Made by a program: the position numbers and the translations under genes. Positions 51,851 through 60,663 of a DNA stretch of 64,000 bases are shown here, in pieces. The stretch's first letter is position 1; each line of letters starts with the position of its first letter. A model generated the notes under the pieces. The model made no database searches. It was not told the origin of the DNA and saw only the letters and a list, made by a program, of their open reading frames with translations. The DNA is from Tabrizicola aquatica (GTDB taxonomy: Bacteria > Pseudomonadota > Alphaproteobacteria > Rhodobacterales > Rhodobacteraceae). The DNA is taken from NCBI RefSeq assembly GCF_002900975.1, contig NZ_PJON01000003.1, positions 248,001 to 312,000 of the forward strand, written 5' to 3'.

Positions 51851-52484
51851 TCGTCGCCTCGGTCGCGGCGCGAAGCTCGGCTTCGGTGACGCCGGGGGCG
51901 AGTTCGACGATGTGCAGGCCCTTGTGGCCCACGTCCAGGACGCCAAGGTTGGTGATGATGCGGTCCACCACGCCCTTGCCGGTCAAGGGCAGGGTGCAGG
52001 CCTTCAACACCTTCGACTCGCCGTGCTTCGAGGTGTGGTCCATCACCACCACCACGCGGCCCACGCCCGCCACGAGGTCCATCGCCCCCCCCATGCCCTT
52101 GACCAGCTTGCCGGGGATCATCCAGTTTGCCAGGTCGCCATTCTCCGCCACTTCCATCGCGCCAAGGATCGCCATGGCGATCTTGCCGCCGCGGATCATC
52201 GCAAAGCTTGTCGCGCTGTCGAAATAGGCAGTTTGCGGCAGTTCGGTGATCGTCTGCTTGCCGGCGTTGATCAGGTCGGCGTCCTCTTCCCCCTCAAACG
52301 GGAAGGGGCCCATGCCAAGCATCCCGTTTTCGGACTGCAGGGTCACGCTGATCCCTTCGGGGATATAGTTCGACACCAGTGTCGGGATGCCGATCCCGAG
52401 GTTGACATAGGTGCCATCGCGCAGTTCCTGCGCCGCGCGGGCGGCCATGCCGTTGCGATCCCAGCCTTTTGCTTCGCTCATCAT
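51840..52484 (-). CDS. 3-oxoacid CoA-transferase subunit B
   Basis: About 214 residues: [57 protein letters not shown], with the catalytic Glu in SENG, and a [16 protein letters not shown] end. Together with subunit A it moves CoA between succinyl-CoA and acetoacetate or other 3-oxoacids (SCOT). Tandem ATGs overlap the subunit A stop (ATGATGA region). Confidence 0.93.
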   Translation of the reverse strand: MMSEAKGWDRNGMAARAAQELRDGTYVNLGIGIPTLVSNYIPEGISVTLQSENGMLGMGPFPFEGEEDADLINAGKQTITELPQTAYFDSATSFAMIRGGKIAMAILGAMEVAENGDLANWMIPGKLVKGMGGAMDLVAGVGRVVVVMDHTSKHGESKVLKACTLPLTGKGVVDRIITNLGVLDVGHKGLHIVELAPGVTEAELRAATEATIVD

Positions 52485-53185
52485 GCGTTCTCCCGCTTGC
52501 GCACGGTGCGCTGTTCGATCCGCTTCTCATGCTGTCCGGCGATGATGCGTTGGACGTAGATCCCCGGCAGATGGATCGAATCGGGGTCCAGGCTGCCCAG
52601 CGGCACGATCTCCTCGACCTCGACCACACAGGTCTTGCCGCAGGTGGCGGCAGGCACGTTGAAGTTGCGCGCGGTCTTGCGGAAGACGAGGTTGCCCGAG
52701 GGGTCTGCTTTCCAGGCCTTGACGATGGCAAGGTCGGCCACGATTCCGCGTTCCAGGATATAGGTCTTGCCGTCGAAGTCGTGGTGTTCCTTGCCCTCGG
52801 CGATCACGGTGCCGACGCCGGTCGCGGTGTAAAAGCCGGGGATGCCCGCGCCGCCGGCCCGCATCCGCTCGGCCAGGGTGCCTTGCGGGTTGAATTCAAG
52901 CTCCAGCTCTCCCGAAAGATACTGGCGCATGAATTCCGCGTTCTCGCCGACATAGGACGAGATCATCTTCTTGACCTGCCGGGTTTCCAGAAGGACCCCC
53001 AGGCCGAAACCGTCGACGCCCGCGTTGTTCGAGGCCACCGTCAGGCCCTTGACGCCCGAGTCGCGGATCGCGGCGATCAGAAGTTCAGGGATGCCGCAAA
53101 GGCCGAAGCCCCCGGCGGCGATCAGCATGCCGTCCTTCAACAGCCCGTCCAGCGCCGCGGCGGCGCTGGGAAATACCTTGTTCAT
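52481..53185 (-). CDS. 3-oxoacid CoA-transferase subunit A
   Basis: 234 residues: [109 protein letters not shown]. This is the classical SCOT A subunit. GGGGAGA precedes ATG at 53185. The pair is divergent from a PAS-LuxR regulator, its likely activator. Confidence 0.94.
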   Translation of the reverse strand: MNKVFPSAAAALDGLLKDGMLIAAGGFGLCGIPELLIAAIRDSGVKGLTVASNNAGVDGFGLGVLLETRQVKKMISSYVGENAEFMRQYLSGELELEFNPQGTLAERMRAGGAGIPGFYTATGVGTVIAEGKEHHDFDGKTYILERGIVADLAIVKAWKADPSGNLVFRKTARNFNVPAATCGKTCVVEVEEIVPLGSLDPDSIHLPGIYVQRIIAGQHEKRIEQRTVRKRENA

Positions 53186-53268
53186 TTGTTTCTCCCCCCA
53201 TCGCGCCAAAGGGCGCGGAGCATTGCCGCAATGGTGAAAGATTGCGCAGCGGGCCACCATCCGTAAGA

Positions 53269-53288
53269 ATACGTAGGCCCATACGTAG
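53269..53288. promoter_or_regulatory. direct repeats ATACGTAG in the divergent CoA-transferase/LuxR promoter
   Basis: ATACGTAG at 53269-53276 and 53281-53288, 12 bases apart, lies 12-31 bases before the LuxR start. Each contains the palindrome TACGTA. It is a candidate binding site for the LuxR-type regulator. Confidence 0.45.
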
Positions 53289-53300
53289 AAGGTCCGCACA

Positions 53301-53852
53301 ATGGATTACGAACGCCTGGCCTTTCGCCATGCCCCGGATGCGACGCTGGTCCTGGCCGACCGGGTGATCCTGCGCGCGTCCCTGCGGGTCGAGGCGGTGT
53401 TCGGCTGGCGGCCGGGGGAACTGGAGGGGCAGTCGATCCGGGTGCTGTATCCCGGCCAGACCGATTACGAGGTGATCGGCGACCGGGCGCGCAAGGCCAT
53501 GGCCGCGGCCGAGGTCTACCGCGACGAACGCTTCATGCGGCGCAAGGACGGGCAGGTCGTGTGGATGGAAGGCCACGGCACCGCGCTGGACCGCGCGGAC
53601 CCGCAGCGGCTGGCGGTCTGGACCTATCGCCCGCTGGAGGGCGAGGGGCCGGCGGGCGCGCTGACGCCGACGGAACGGCGGATCGCGCGGTACCTGGTCA
53701 ACGGCTTCACCTCGAAGGAAATCGCGCTGGCCACGGGAAGCTCGCCCCGGACGGTGGAGGTGCATCGGGCGAACATGATCCGCAAGCTGGGGGTGCGGAA
53801 CAGTTTCGAACTGGTCAGCCGGTTGTTGTCCGCACCGGGGGCGGAGAAATGA
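53301..53852 (+). CDS. PAS domain LuxR-type regulator
   Basis: 183 residues. An N-terminal PAS domain (about 8-110: [46 protein letters not shown]...[20 protein letters not shown]) precedes a C-terminal LuxR HTH ([51 protein letters not shown]). It is divergent from the CoA-transferase genes with about 115 bases between, suggesting control of short-chain ketoacid use. The ligand or cofactor of the PAS domain is unknown. Confidence 0.88.
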   Translation: MDYERLAFRHAPDATLVLADRVILRASLRVEAVFGWRPGELEGQSIRVLYPGQTDYEVIGDRARKAMAAAEVYRDERFMRRKDGQVVWMEGHGTALDRADPQRLAVWTYRPLEGEGPAGALTPTERRIARYLVNGFTSKEIALATGSSPRTVEVHRANMIRKLGVRNSFELVSRLLSAPGAEK

Positions 53853-53857
53853 CCCGG

Positions 53858-53933
53858 GACGGCTCGTCGATGGCTGCGCCACTCCTCGCAGATGCGCCGA
53901 GGAGGAGACGAAGTCGAACGAGGAGGAGGTCCT
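53858..53933. repeat. hairpin repeat between convergent genes, copy 2
   Basis: Homologous to 38168-38243 over its whole length (shared GACGGCTCGTCGATG, CACTCCTCGC and GAGGAGGAGACGAAGTCGAA), with a changed left arm that pairs less well. It again fills the gap between two convergent genes, PAS-LuxR and the unknown protein at 53932. Confidence 0.8.
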
Positions 53934-54948
53934 AGCAGCACTGCCAGCGGTTCAGGAAGGCCGTGGCATTGTGCTGGATATAGTCGATCTGCACCTTGTC
54001 ATCGCCGTCGCCCTTGCAGAACTGGCCGTGTGCGTACCAGTCCAGTTGCAGGGTCAGGTTGTCGTCGGCCGCCTCCAGCGCCGCGGCGCGCAGGGTTTCC
54101 GGGAAGCGGCCGGGCCAGCGGTCGCACAGAAGGACGAAGCGGGTCAGCGCCTCGGACCGGCAGGCGATGGGGGTGGATTGTCGGCGGTCGCGATAGCCGG
54201 GGCGGTCAAGGATCGCGGTGATCAGATCGGTGATATAGCCGACCAGCCGTTCTTCGCCCACCAGACCACGCTCGGCCGCTTCGCAGGCGGCATAGGCCAT
54301 CCAGTGGCTTTGTTCGGCCAGGCCGTAGCGGCGGGCCAGAAGCGCCTCGGTCGCGGCAAGGGTGCCGGGGTCGGTCTGGTCCGTGGTGAAGAGGCCAAGC
54401 AGAAGCTCTCCGGTGTAATAGTCGCTGCGGAAGGGCAGGATGGCGCCGTCCGCGAACTGCCGCTTGTGCAGGAAGTCGTGTCCGTCGCGCTGGGCGCGGC
54501 CATAGGCGGCAAGGGTCGCGATGGTCTGGCCCAGGGGCAGGGGCGTGGCCTGCGGCAGCCCGGTTGCGCGGCGGTAGGCGTCCAGCATCACCAGGGCCAG
54601 CCCGATGCCGCCGGTCTTGACCGCGCCCTTGGTCACCAGGGCCAGCGTCGGCTGGTCCAGCCAGTCGGGCTGCTGGAACTTGTCGGCCGCATAGCGCACC
54701 GCGCGGGCGATGGCGGCGCGGTCCGGCGCGGGCAGGTCCAGCCCAAGCTCGTTCACCGCGCGCAGCATGAACCACAGCGTGCCGCAGTGGCGCAGCATGT
54801 TGTAGCCGTCCAGCGGCTGGTCGGGCGCGCCGGCAGGATGGGCATAGATGAAACGACCCTCGGGCTGGATCAGCCGAAGAAGGTGCGCAAGGCTTGCCTC
54901 GACGATTGCGCGCAGGGCGTCGCGGGGTGCGGATTCGGCATAGGCCAT
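53932..54948 (-). CDS. hypothetical protein, helical-toroid-like
   Basis: 338 residues, almost entirely helical with repeated helix pairs: LAHLLRLIQPEGRFIYAHPAGAPDQPLDGYNMLRHCGTLWFMLRAVNELG, AALVTKGAVKTGGIGLALVMLDAYRRATG, DGAILPFRSDYYTGELLLGLF and SHWMAYAACEAAERGL. The spacing resembles alpha/alpha-toroid glycosidase-like proteins (six-hairpin fold). I cannot name a family. It ends with a Cys pair (WQCC). No signal peptide is seen. It is convergent with the PAS-LuxR gene. Confidence 0.65.
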   Translation of the reverse strand: MAYAESAPRDALRAIVEASLAHLLRLIQPEGRFIYAHPAGAPDQPLDGYNMLRHCGTLWFMLRAVNELGLDLPAPDRAAIARAVRYAADKFQQPDWLDQPTLALVTKGAVKTGGIGLALVMLDAYRRATGLPQATPLPLGQTIATLAAYGRAQRDGHDFLHKRQFADGAILPFRSDYYTGELLLGLFTTDQTDPGTLAATEALLARRYGLAEQSHWMAYAACEAAERGLVGEERLVGYITDLITAILDRPGYRDRRQSTPIACRSEALTRFVLLCDRWPGRFPETLRAAALEAADDNLTLQLDWYAHGQFCKGDGDDKVQIDYIQHNATAFLNRWQCC

Positions 54949-55056
54949 CGGACCCTCCTGCCGCTGACCCTAGCGGGTGTGGGCAAGCTGTCAAATGTCG
55001 CGGGGCGGGCGTGGGGGCTTTCGGCCCGGCGCGAAGTGGTTATGCTGCGCCCGCCC

Positions 55057-55142
<86 letters not shown>

Positions 55143-55204
55143 GAGATTTCCATTTTCTCCATCATAAACAATGCTTTCATTGAACCTAGAAAGCCAGCCC
55201 GCTG

Positions 55205-55460
55205 AAGGCCAAGGATGGCGGGATGGACCTGTCCTACGCCAGGCGGCCGAAGCAACCGGGAACGCGATGCAGAACCGTCTGGCGGGTGCTATGCGCGACA
55301 ATGTTGTGCTGAAGGATCTGTCGGGAAAGCCCTGACGACGCCGGTGCACCGGCGGAACGCGGCGTTTCGAGCAATGAGGGATCGCCCGGTCTCGCTACAC
55401 CGGGCCTGCGTCACGATCGGTGTCGATCCGAGGACGGTGCGGCGCGAGGGGCCGCCCTAT
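55205..55460 (+). mobile_element. decayed IS3-family insertion sequence remnant
   Basis: Three frames carry pieces of IS3-family transposase in order. GGMDLSYARR is like the OrfA leucine-zipper start. After a frameshift, NRLAGAMRDNVVLKDLSGKP-stop is the OrfA end. Then VHRRNAAFRAMRDRPVSLHRACVTIGVDPRTVRREGPP is the OrfB start. Both ORFs are frameshifted and truncated, so it cannot move. It begins about 60 bases behind tRNA-Leu. The rest of the 377-base gap to 55519 has no recognisable content. Confidence 0.65.
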
Positions 55461-55519
55461 CGCCCCACTGCAACCCAGGCACGTGGCAGAGTGTTCCAGG
55501 GCCAATCGTCCAGATTGCT

Positions 55520-56149
55520 TCACGGCATATGGGGGTAAGGCGGCTGCGACGGTACATGGACGGTGACCGTGGCATTGGCCGTAATCAGGCCGGGCCGTTC
55601 CACCCAGGCGCAAACCCCCCTCCGATAGGCCGCTGCTTGACGAAACCCGGGGTGCCCGGTTGCTGGTGTGTCAATCAGGCGGGCTGGATGATTGCAGGGC
55701 GCATTCTCAAGATCGACGACAAGAGCCGCCCCGGATGAAAACAGCAACCGCGTCGATGGCGGCAGCAGCGACAGCGCCGGAATTCCGCAAAGCCGGATTG
55801 TCGCCCCCAGCGCCGCCGGCGAAACCTGGGCAATCCCCATGATCTGCGCCACTTCGGCCAGTTCCTCGTCACTTACAATGGTGATCTGCCTTGTGTTGCG
55901 GATCATCGTGCCTGGGGCATAGACCAGCGACAGTCGCATGCAGGAGGCGCGGTCGATGCCATGATGACTGTCCCCAACCGCGCCGCCGGCGTCTGCCACG
56001 ATCTCGTCGACCTGCGCCGAAGCAAGGCTTGCGGCCCTGTCACGCACCAGTCCAAGATAGGTCACCTGTCCGGTGACCTTCAACTGGACGAAGAAAGGAG
56101 GCCGCCGGGCGTCCTGGGCCGTGAGAGAGCCGATGGATTGATCGGTCAT
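55520..56149 (-). CDS. MOSC domain protein
   Basis: 209 residues. MOSC features are GDSHHGIDRASCMR, a charged IVSDEELAEVAQIMGIAQVSPAALGATIRLCGIPALSLLPPSTRLLFSSGAALVVDLENAPCNHPARLI, with the Cys of ENAPC at the position usually used for sulfur carriage in MOSC proteins. MOSC domains occur at the C-terminus of molybdenum-cofactor sulfurases and as stand-alone proteins. Its ATG overlaps the TGA of the small CxxC gene (ATGA). It is the last gene of the operon. Confidence 0.75.
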   Translation of the reverse strand: MTDQSIGSLTAQDARRPPFFVQLKVTGQVTYLGLVRDRAASLASAQVDEIVADAGGAVGDSHHGIDRASCMRLSLVYAPGTMIRNTRQITIVSDEELAEVAQIMGIAQVSPAALGATIRLCGIPALSLLPPSTRLLFSSGAALVVDLENAPCNHPARLIDTPATGHPGFRQAAAYRRGVCAWVERPGLITANATVTVHVPSQPPYPHMP

Positions 56150-56343
56150 GTTGCCCGACCCAAAGCGGAAAAAAGAAACATGACCGCGGCGATGACTGCG
56201 TACAGGCCAAGCACATAGACGCAGCAGCGCCAGTCGGGGACAACAAGGCCGGTGCCGCGGCAGGTCGTGCAGCCCTGCAACGGGCGCAGGTGGCCGCGCG
56301 CATCCACACAGTCAGGACAGAGTAACGGTTGTTCATAGGACAT
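56146..56343 (-). CDS. small CxxC/zinc-knuckle membrane protein
   Basis: 65 residues. Two Cys pairs, CPDC and CTTCRGTG (DnaJ-like CxxCxGxG), lie in the first 30 residues and could bind zinc. One transmembrane helix follows (VYVLGLYAVIAAVMFLFSAL). ATG at 56343 is chosen over GTG 56355. It is 33 bases downstream of the cysteine desulfurase gene and overlaps the MOSC gene. A metal-binding membrane adaptor is possible; no family is recognised. Confidence 0.65.
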   Translation of the reverse strand: MSYEQPLLCPDCVDARGHLRPLQGCTTCRGTGLVVPDWRCCVYVLGLYAVIAAVMFLFSALGRAT

Positions 56344-56376
56344 GGCTGCGCTCACTTCCTGTTACTGGAAAACGGA

Positions 56377-57660
56377 TCAAGGCTTGCAGAAGACCGCGAT
56401 GTCACTCAGCGCACCAAGAAAGGCGGTGACATCGTCCAACGTGTTGTAAAGGTGCAGCGAGGCACGCAACGCGGGTTCCGCGCCGACATGCTGATAGAAC
56501 GGCTGGGCACAGTGATGCCCATGCCGCAATGAGATCTGATAGCTGTCCGACAGGATCTCGGCCATTTGTCCGAGGTTCATTTCCGACCGTGGGACAAAGG
56601 TCACGATGCCGGTGTTCTTCCTGCCCGGCGCAAAAGGCATTGCAAAGGCCGGAATGGCCGCAATGCCGGCGCGCAGCGTTTCGGCCAGGGTTGCGACATG
56701 GGCGGCGATGCGGTTGACGCCGATCCCTTCGAGATAATCGACCGCCGCACCAAGGCCAACCGCGCCTTCGGCATTCGGGCTGCCCATCTCGAAGGCCTCT
56801 GGTCCGGTTTTCTGCACGAAATGCGTCGGCCCGACATATTCAACCGTGCCGCCGCCATGGCGCCGCGCTTGCAGGATGGCGGCGCCCTCGTCACTCATCG
56901 CAAGCACGCCGATGCCCGAGGGGCCGAGCATCTTGTGGCCCGAGAAGGTGCAGAAGGTGCAACCCATTTCGGCCATGGACAAGGGCAGGTGCCCCGCCAT
57001 CTGCGCCGCATCGATCAACAGCAGAATGCCTGCGGCCCGGGCAATTTCGGCAATGTCTGCGACAGGCTGAACCGCACCGCTGACATTCGAGGCCGCAGTA
57101 ACGGCGATCAGCCTTGTGCGCGGGGTAATGGCTTTGCGCAGGGCATCAAGGTCGATCATGCCATTGGCATCGATGCCCACCGTGACCACCCGCGCCGCCT
57201 GCCGCCAAGGCAGGAGGTTCGAATGATGCTCCATCGCCGAAACGATGACCTCGTCGTCTGGCGCAAGATCAAGCCCTTCGGCCACGCGCAGGATGGCATC
57301 CGACGCGTTCAGCGTGAAAACGATCTGGTCGGGCCGCGCCCCCACAAAGCCGGCAACCCGCGCCCGGGCCGCTTCGAACTTTGTCGTGGCCCGTTCCGAT
57401 ACGGAATGGCCTGCGCGGGAAATCGCGCCGGTACTGGTTTCGTAAAAGGCGCTGACCGCGTTGATCACGCTGCGGGGTTTCAGCGCCGTCGCGGCACTGT
57501 CCAGATAGATCAACTGGCCCGACAGCATCGGAAAGTCCGCGCGGCAAGGCCGCCCGGACGGCAACATGAGATGCCCGGCGGGAAAGGCACTTGCCGCTTC
57601 GGCCGCTGGGGTGAGCGGCGCGAGGGGAGGGACGGCAACAAGGTCTTGAGGCACAATCAT
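56377..57660 (-). CDS. SufS-like cysteine desulfurase (class V aminotransferase)
   Basis: 427 residues with a non-standard 42-residue N-terminal extension before FPMLSGQLIYLDSAATALKP. PLP-enzyme motifs are AMEHHSNLLPWRQAA, the Schiff-base Lys in FSGHKMLGPSGIGVL (K243) and the persulfide Cys in RHGHHCAQP (C384). It would release sulfur from cysteine as an enzyme persulfide. It stands outside any suf/isc cluster, so it probably supplies sulfur to the pathway encoded around it, perhaps through the MOSC protein. Confidence 0.85.
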   Translation of the reverse strand: MIVPQDLVAVPPLAPLTPAAEAASAFPAGHLMLPSGRPCRADFPMLSGQLIYLDSAATALKPRSVINAVSAFYETSTGAISRAGHSVSERATTKFEAARARVAGFVGARPDQIVFTLNASDAILRVAEGLDLAPDDEVIVSAMEHHSNLLPWRQAARVVTVGIDANGMIDLDALRKAITPRTRLIAVTAASNVSGAVQPVADIAEIARAAGILLLIDAAQMAGHLPLSMAEMGCTFCTFSGHKMLGPSGIGVLAMSDEGAAILQARRHGGGTVEYVGPTHFVQKTGPEAFEMGSPNAEGAVGLGAAVDYLEGIGVNRIAAHVATLAETLRAGIAAIPAFAMPFAPGRKNTGIVTFVPRSEMNLGQMAEILSDSYQISLRHGHHCAQPFYQHVGAEPALRASLHLYNTLDDVTAFLGALSDIAVFCKP

Positions 57661-57686
57661 GACAGGGTTCTCCGTTCTGGACAGGC

Positions 57687-58874
57687 TCAGACGTGCTTGA
57701 TGGCGGCGAACTTTCCGGACCCTTCGGGCGCTATTTCGGTCACGCAGCGCACAGTGGTCGCCCGCCCGTTGCCCATCAGACCGCGCACCGCCTGTTCCCA
57801 GGGCGCAGGGTCGGTTGCAGGATCCGACACGGCCAGCAACTCAACCGAAGTAGCGTTCCAGCGCATCTGGAACTGTGCCGGCGCCGCCCCCGTCGCTTCA
57901 AGCGCGCGGTCTACGTCACGCGGGGTTACAAGGCCGCCGTCATCGTCGCGTGCGCAATCCTTCAGCCGCCCGGCGGTGGCGATGGGCCGGTCGGGGGCAT
58001 CCGCGTCCACGGCCAGAAGATCGCCGGTTTCATAGCGCACCAGCGGCATATGCCGATTTTTCGACGTGGTGATCACCAGACGACGAAGATCAGGGCGGCC
58101 GGCAACGGGCAAAAGCTCGATCACGCTACTGTCGGCCACGGGTTTGAAACCGTCGTCGGTCTGCACGAAGGCATAGCCGAACTCTGTCGCGCCAAACAGA
58201 TCATGAGTCTTTGCGCCAAAGAAGGATTCAACCTGCCGGCGCGCGGCCGAGGACGCAAAGTCATAGCTGACCGTGAGCACGCGGGGGCGGTGCCGGGGCG
58301 GGGCAATCCCGAAAGCTGCCGCCTTGCGGGCCAGAATGGCGCCATAGCCACCATGCATGTCCAGATAGGCGGGTTGCCAGCGATCAATCTCGTCCACGAT
58401 CCGCGCGACGTCAGCGGCGCTCCAACGGTTCGGGTCAGGCGCGGTGTTCAGGTGGAGCGTCTTGCCGATGATCCGCTGGTCATAGGTGGGATTGTCGCGC
58501 CAGCACACCGCCGAGGAACAGACGCTGGTGGTCAGCACCGCCTTCTGGGTCTGTGCCGGATCCATCAGCGCCAGTTCCGGGTGGACGGCATAGGTCCGCC
58601 GGTATTCCGATTGCCACCAGTTGCGCTCGCGTACGATCTGAAGCCGGTCGCCCGAAGTGCCCGAGGTGGAGGCATACTCTACCTCGTCCGCCGCGATGGC
58701 CGCCCGCAGCGCAGGGGTCATCCACATCATCGGAAACTGCCCGTTCAGCTGCGCCTTGGTGAGGATCGGCAAACTGGCAAGCGCCTGCGGATCATCCAGC
58801 GGAATTTCGGCCGGATAGCCGGAGTAGACCGGGATATCGTTCAGGCGCAGGGCCATGTCTTTCGCATCAAACAT
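57687..58874 (-). CDS. PaaK-like adenylate-forming enzyme (ANL superfamily)
   Basis: 395 residues. The P-loop is STSGTSGDR (about 69-77). Adenylation motifs are LFGATEFGYAF (A5 type), RYETGDLLAVD (A7 type) and the C-terminal PEGSGKFAAIKHV with a likely catalytic Lys388. Layout and length match phenylacetate-CoA ligase relatives. It would activate a carboxylate as acyl-AMP, then pass it to CoA, an amine or another nucleophile. ATG at 58874 follows AAAGGATG. It overlaps the upstream hydrolase gene by 8 bases. Confidence 0.85.
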   Translation of the reverse strand: MFDAKDMALRLNDIPVYSGYPAEIPLDDPQALASLPILTKAQLNGQFPMMWMTPALRAAIAADEVEYASTSGTSGDRLQIVRERNWWQSEYRRTYAVHPELALMDPAQTQKAVLTTSVCSSAVCWRDNPTYDQRIIGKTLHLNTAPDPNRWSAADVARIVDEIDRWQPAYLDMHGGYGAILARKAAAFGIAPPRHRPRVLTVSYDFASSAARRQVESFFGAKTHDLFGATEFGYAFVQTDDGFKPVADSSVIELLPVAGRPDLRRLVITTSKNRHMPLVRYETGDLLAVDADAPDRPIATAGRLKDCARDDDGGLVTPRDVDRALEATGAAPAQFQMRWNATSVELLAVSDPATDPAPWEQAVRGLMGNGRATTVRCVTEIAPEGSGKFAAIKHV

Positions 58875-59706
58875 GGGACATCCTTTCTGTTTCGGCCGGC
58901 TCGCGGGCGGTGCTGCGATCGGCGGCGGCGGTGACAAAGGCGGCGAACAACCGTTCGGTCTGCGGGAAATTTCGGCGGGTCTTTTCGGGATGCGATTGCA
59001 GCCCGAAGATGAAGGCGCCCTCGGCGTCCTCGATCGCTTCGACCAGGCCGTCAGGGGCGTGGCCTGCAGCGACCAGGCCGGTGCCAAGCCGCTCTATCCC
59101 CTGGTGATGCACCGATGAGACGGTGACCTCTGGCGTGCCAAGAATGCCTGCCATCCGGCTTTTGGGCTGCAGAATCATCGGGTGATAGGGGATCCAGCCG
59201 TCGTTTTCGACGAAATGGCCCAGCCCCTCGGGCAATTCCTGGATCAGCGTGCCGCCCCGCGCCACATTGATCACCTGCATCCCTCGGCATATGCCAAGGA
59301 TCGGCTTTGAGGCGGCTTCCATCATCTTGAAGAGCGCGATTTCCATTGCGTCGCGCCGCACATCCGGGGCCATGATCGCCGGACGCTTGCCGGGCGTGCC
59401 CACGCCTTCGGCGGCGCCATAGGTCACAGCGGGCTGTTCCCCATAGCGCAATGGATGCACATCGCGTCCCGGCGGCAGCAACAGCCCGTCGCAGAGGTGG
59501 ATGATCTGCATGGCATCGGCCGGTGTCATGCTGTCGGGCAGCACCAGCGGGATCCCGCCATGGTCGCGCACCAGCGCAAGGATCGCGTCGGAAACGCAGC
59601 ACACGATCTGACGCGCGGAAAAATTCACGGCGGCGTTGACGGTCCCGCCGACGATGGCGATGACGGGGGCCTTCTGTCCCGACCGGATTGGTGATGCGGC
59701 GGTCAT
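58867..59706 (-). CDS. class I glutamine amidotransferase-like gamma-glutamyl hydrolase (PuuD-like)
   Basis: 279 residues of peptidase family C26. The nucleophile is in LGICRGMQVINVARGGTLIQELP (C140); FENDG-like HFVENDGWIPYHP, VSSVHHQGIERLG, and GLQSHPE (H239, E241) complete the triad. PuuD hydrolyses gamma-glutamyl-GABA, and homologues remove gamma-glutamyl groups from pathway intermediates. ATG at 59706 overlaps the ATP-grasp stop (ATGA). Beside a GCS2 gamma-glutamyl ligase it suggests an attach-and-remove glutamyl strategy. Confidence 0.88.
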   Translation of the reverse strand: MTAASPIRSGQKAPVIAIVGGTVNAAVNFSARQIVCCVSDAILALVRDHGGIPLVLPDSMTPADAMQIIHLCDGLLLPPGRDVHPLRYGEQPAVTYGAAEGVGTPGKRPAIMAPDVRRDAMEIALFKMMEAASKPILGICRGMQVINVARGGTLIQELPEGLGHFVENDGWIPYHPMILQPKSRMAGILGTPEVTVSSVHHQGIERLGTGLVAAGHAPDGLVEAIEDAEGAFIFGLQSHPEKTRRNFPQTERLFAAFVTAAADRSTAREPAETERMSHV

Positions 59707-60656
59707 GCGATGCGCCGTTCCGCGACGGGCGCGCGCGACAGCCGGTCAAGATGGTCGGTCAGGATTTCCAGCTTGCGCGCATCAAGGGCGTAGCTTGGAT
59801 CCACCTCGCGCAGAGAGGTCTTGGGGCTGACCCGCATCGCCTCTTCCACAAAGATCCCCAGGATCGGGTTCACTTCGACCACCGTCACCCGGCCGTTGCG
59901 TTCATCCCGCAGGAAATCGACGATGGAATACTCAAGTCCGATGGCGCGGGCCGCATCTTCGGCCAGGCCACGCAGCGCCGTATCGGGCGGGTTCGGCGTC
60001 ATGATTCCGCCCGAACTGACATTGGTCTTGAACGCATGTGTGCGGCGCCTGGAGTAGCCGCCGATACCGGTGCCGGCGGCAATCTCGACGCGCATGTCCA
60101 GATCGCCGAAGGGGATGAATTCCTCGCAATAGTAATTGTCGACACCGGTTTCGATCTGGCAGAAATCGGCAAGCTGGCCGGCATCGGTGAATCGCACGAT
60201 CCCATAGCCCCCGTGGCGGGTGCGCGGTTTGACAACCAGCGACCCCCAGTCGCGGATCAAGGCGGCGGCATCACGCGCCAGGGCCCGAGGTGTCAGCAGG
60301 ACCGAGCGTGGCACGCTGATGCCGGCGTTGCGCAGCATCTGGTTCGCGGTCGGCTTGTCGCGCGCGGCATCATAGGCCCCGGGCGTATTGACCACCCGGA
60401 CGCCCGACCGTTCCAGTGCATGCAACTGATCGGCCTGGTTCGGGCTTTGGCGGTCTGCGTCCATGTAGAAGAACACGTCCAGCGCCGACAGGTCGCGCCC
60501 GTCCTGGGTGAACACGCGGCCATCGCGCGTTGCGCTTTCGCGCATGTCGATCTTGCCGACAACCCTGTGACCCAGCGCCTCGAGCCGCGCTGTCAGGCGC
60601 GCCTCGATCGATGCGCCGCCGTCGTTATCGTACATGGAAAGGCCGATCTCTGCCAT
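59703..60656 (-). CDS. RimK/glutathione-synthase-like ATP-grasp ligase
   Basis: 317 residues. An N-terminal domain (IGLSMYDNDGGASIEARLTARLEALGHRVVGKIDM) precedes an ATP-grasp domain with KPRTRHGGYGIVRF (ATP loop), DNYYCEEFIPFGDLDMRVEIAAG and the metal-binding VVEVNPILGIFVEEA (E-x-N). ATP-grasp ligases join a carboxylate (through acyl-phosphate) to an amine. Beside GCS2 it may perform the second condensation, as GshB does after GshA. It starts 7 bases after the GCS2 stop. Confidence 0.85.
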   Translation of the reverse strand: MAEIGLSMYDNDGGASIEARLTARLEALGHRVVGKIDMRESATRDGRVFTQDGRDLSALDVFFYMDADRQSPNQADQLHALERSGVRVVNTPGAYDAARDKPTANQMLRNAGISVPRSVLLTPRALARDAAALIRDWGSLVVKPRTRHGGYGIVRFTDAGQLADFCQIETGVDNYYCEEFIPFGDLDMRVEIAAGTGIGGYSRRRTHAFKTNVSSGGIMTPNPPDTALRGLAEDAARAIGLEYSIVDFLRDERNGRVTVVEVNPILGIFVEEAMRVSPKTSLREVDPSYALDARKLEILTDHLDRLSRAPVAERRIA

Positions 60657-60663
60657 GATGTGT

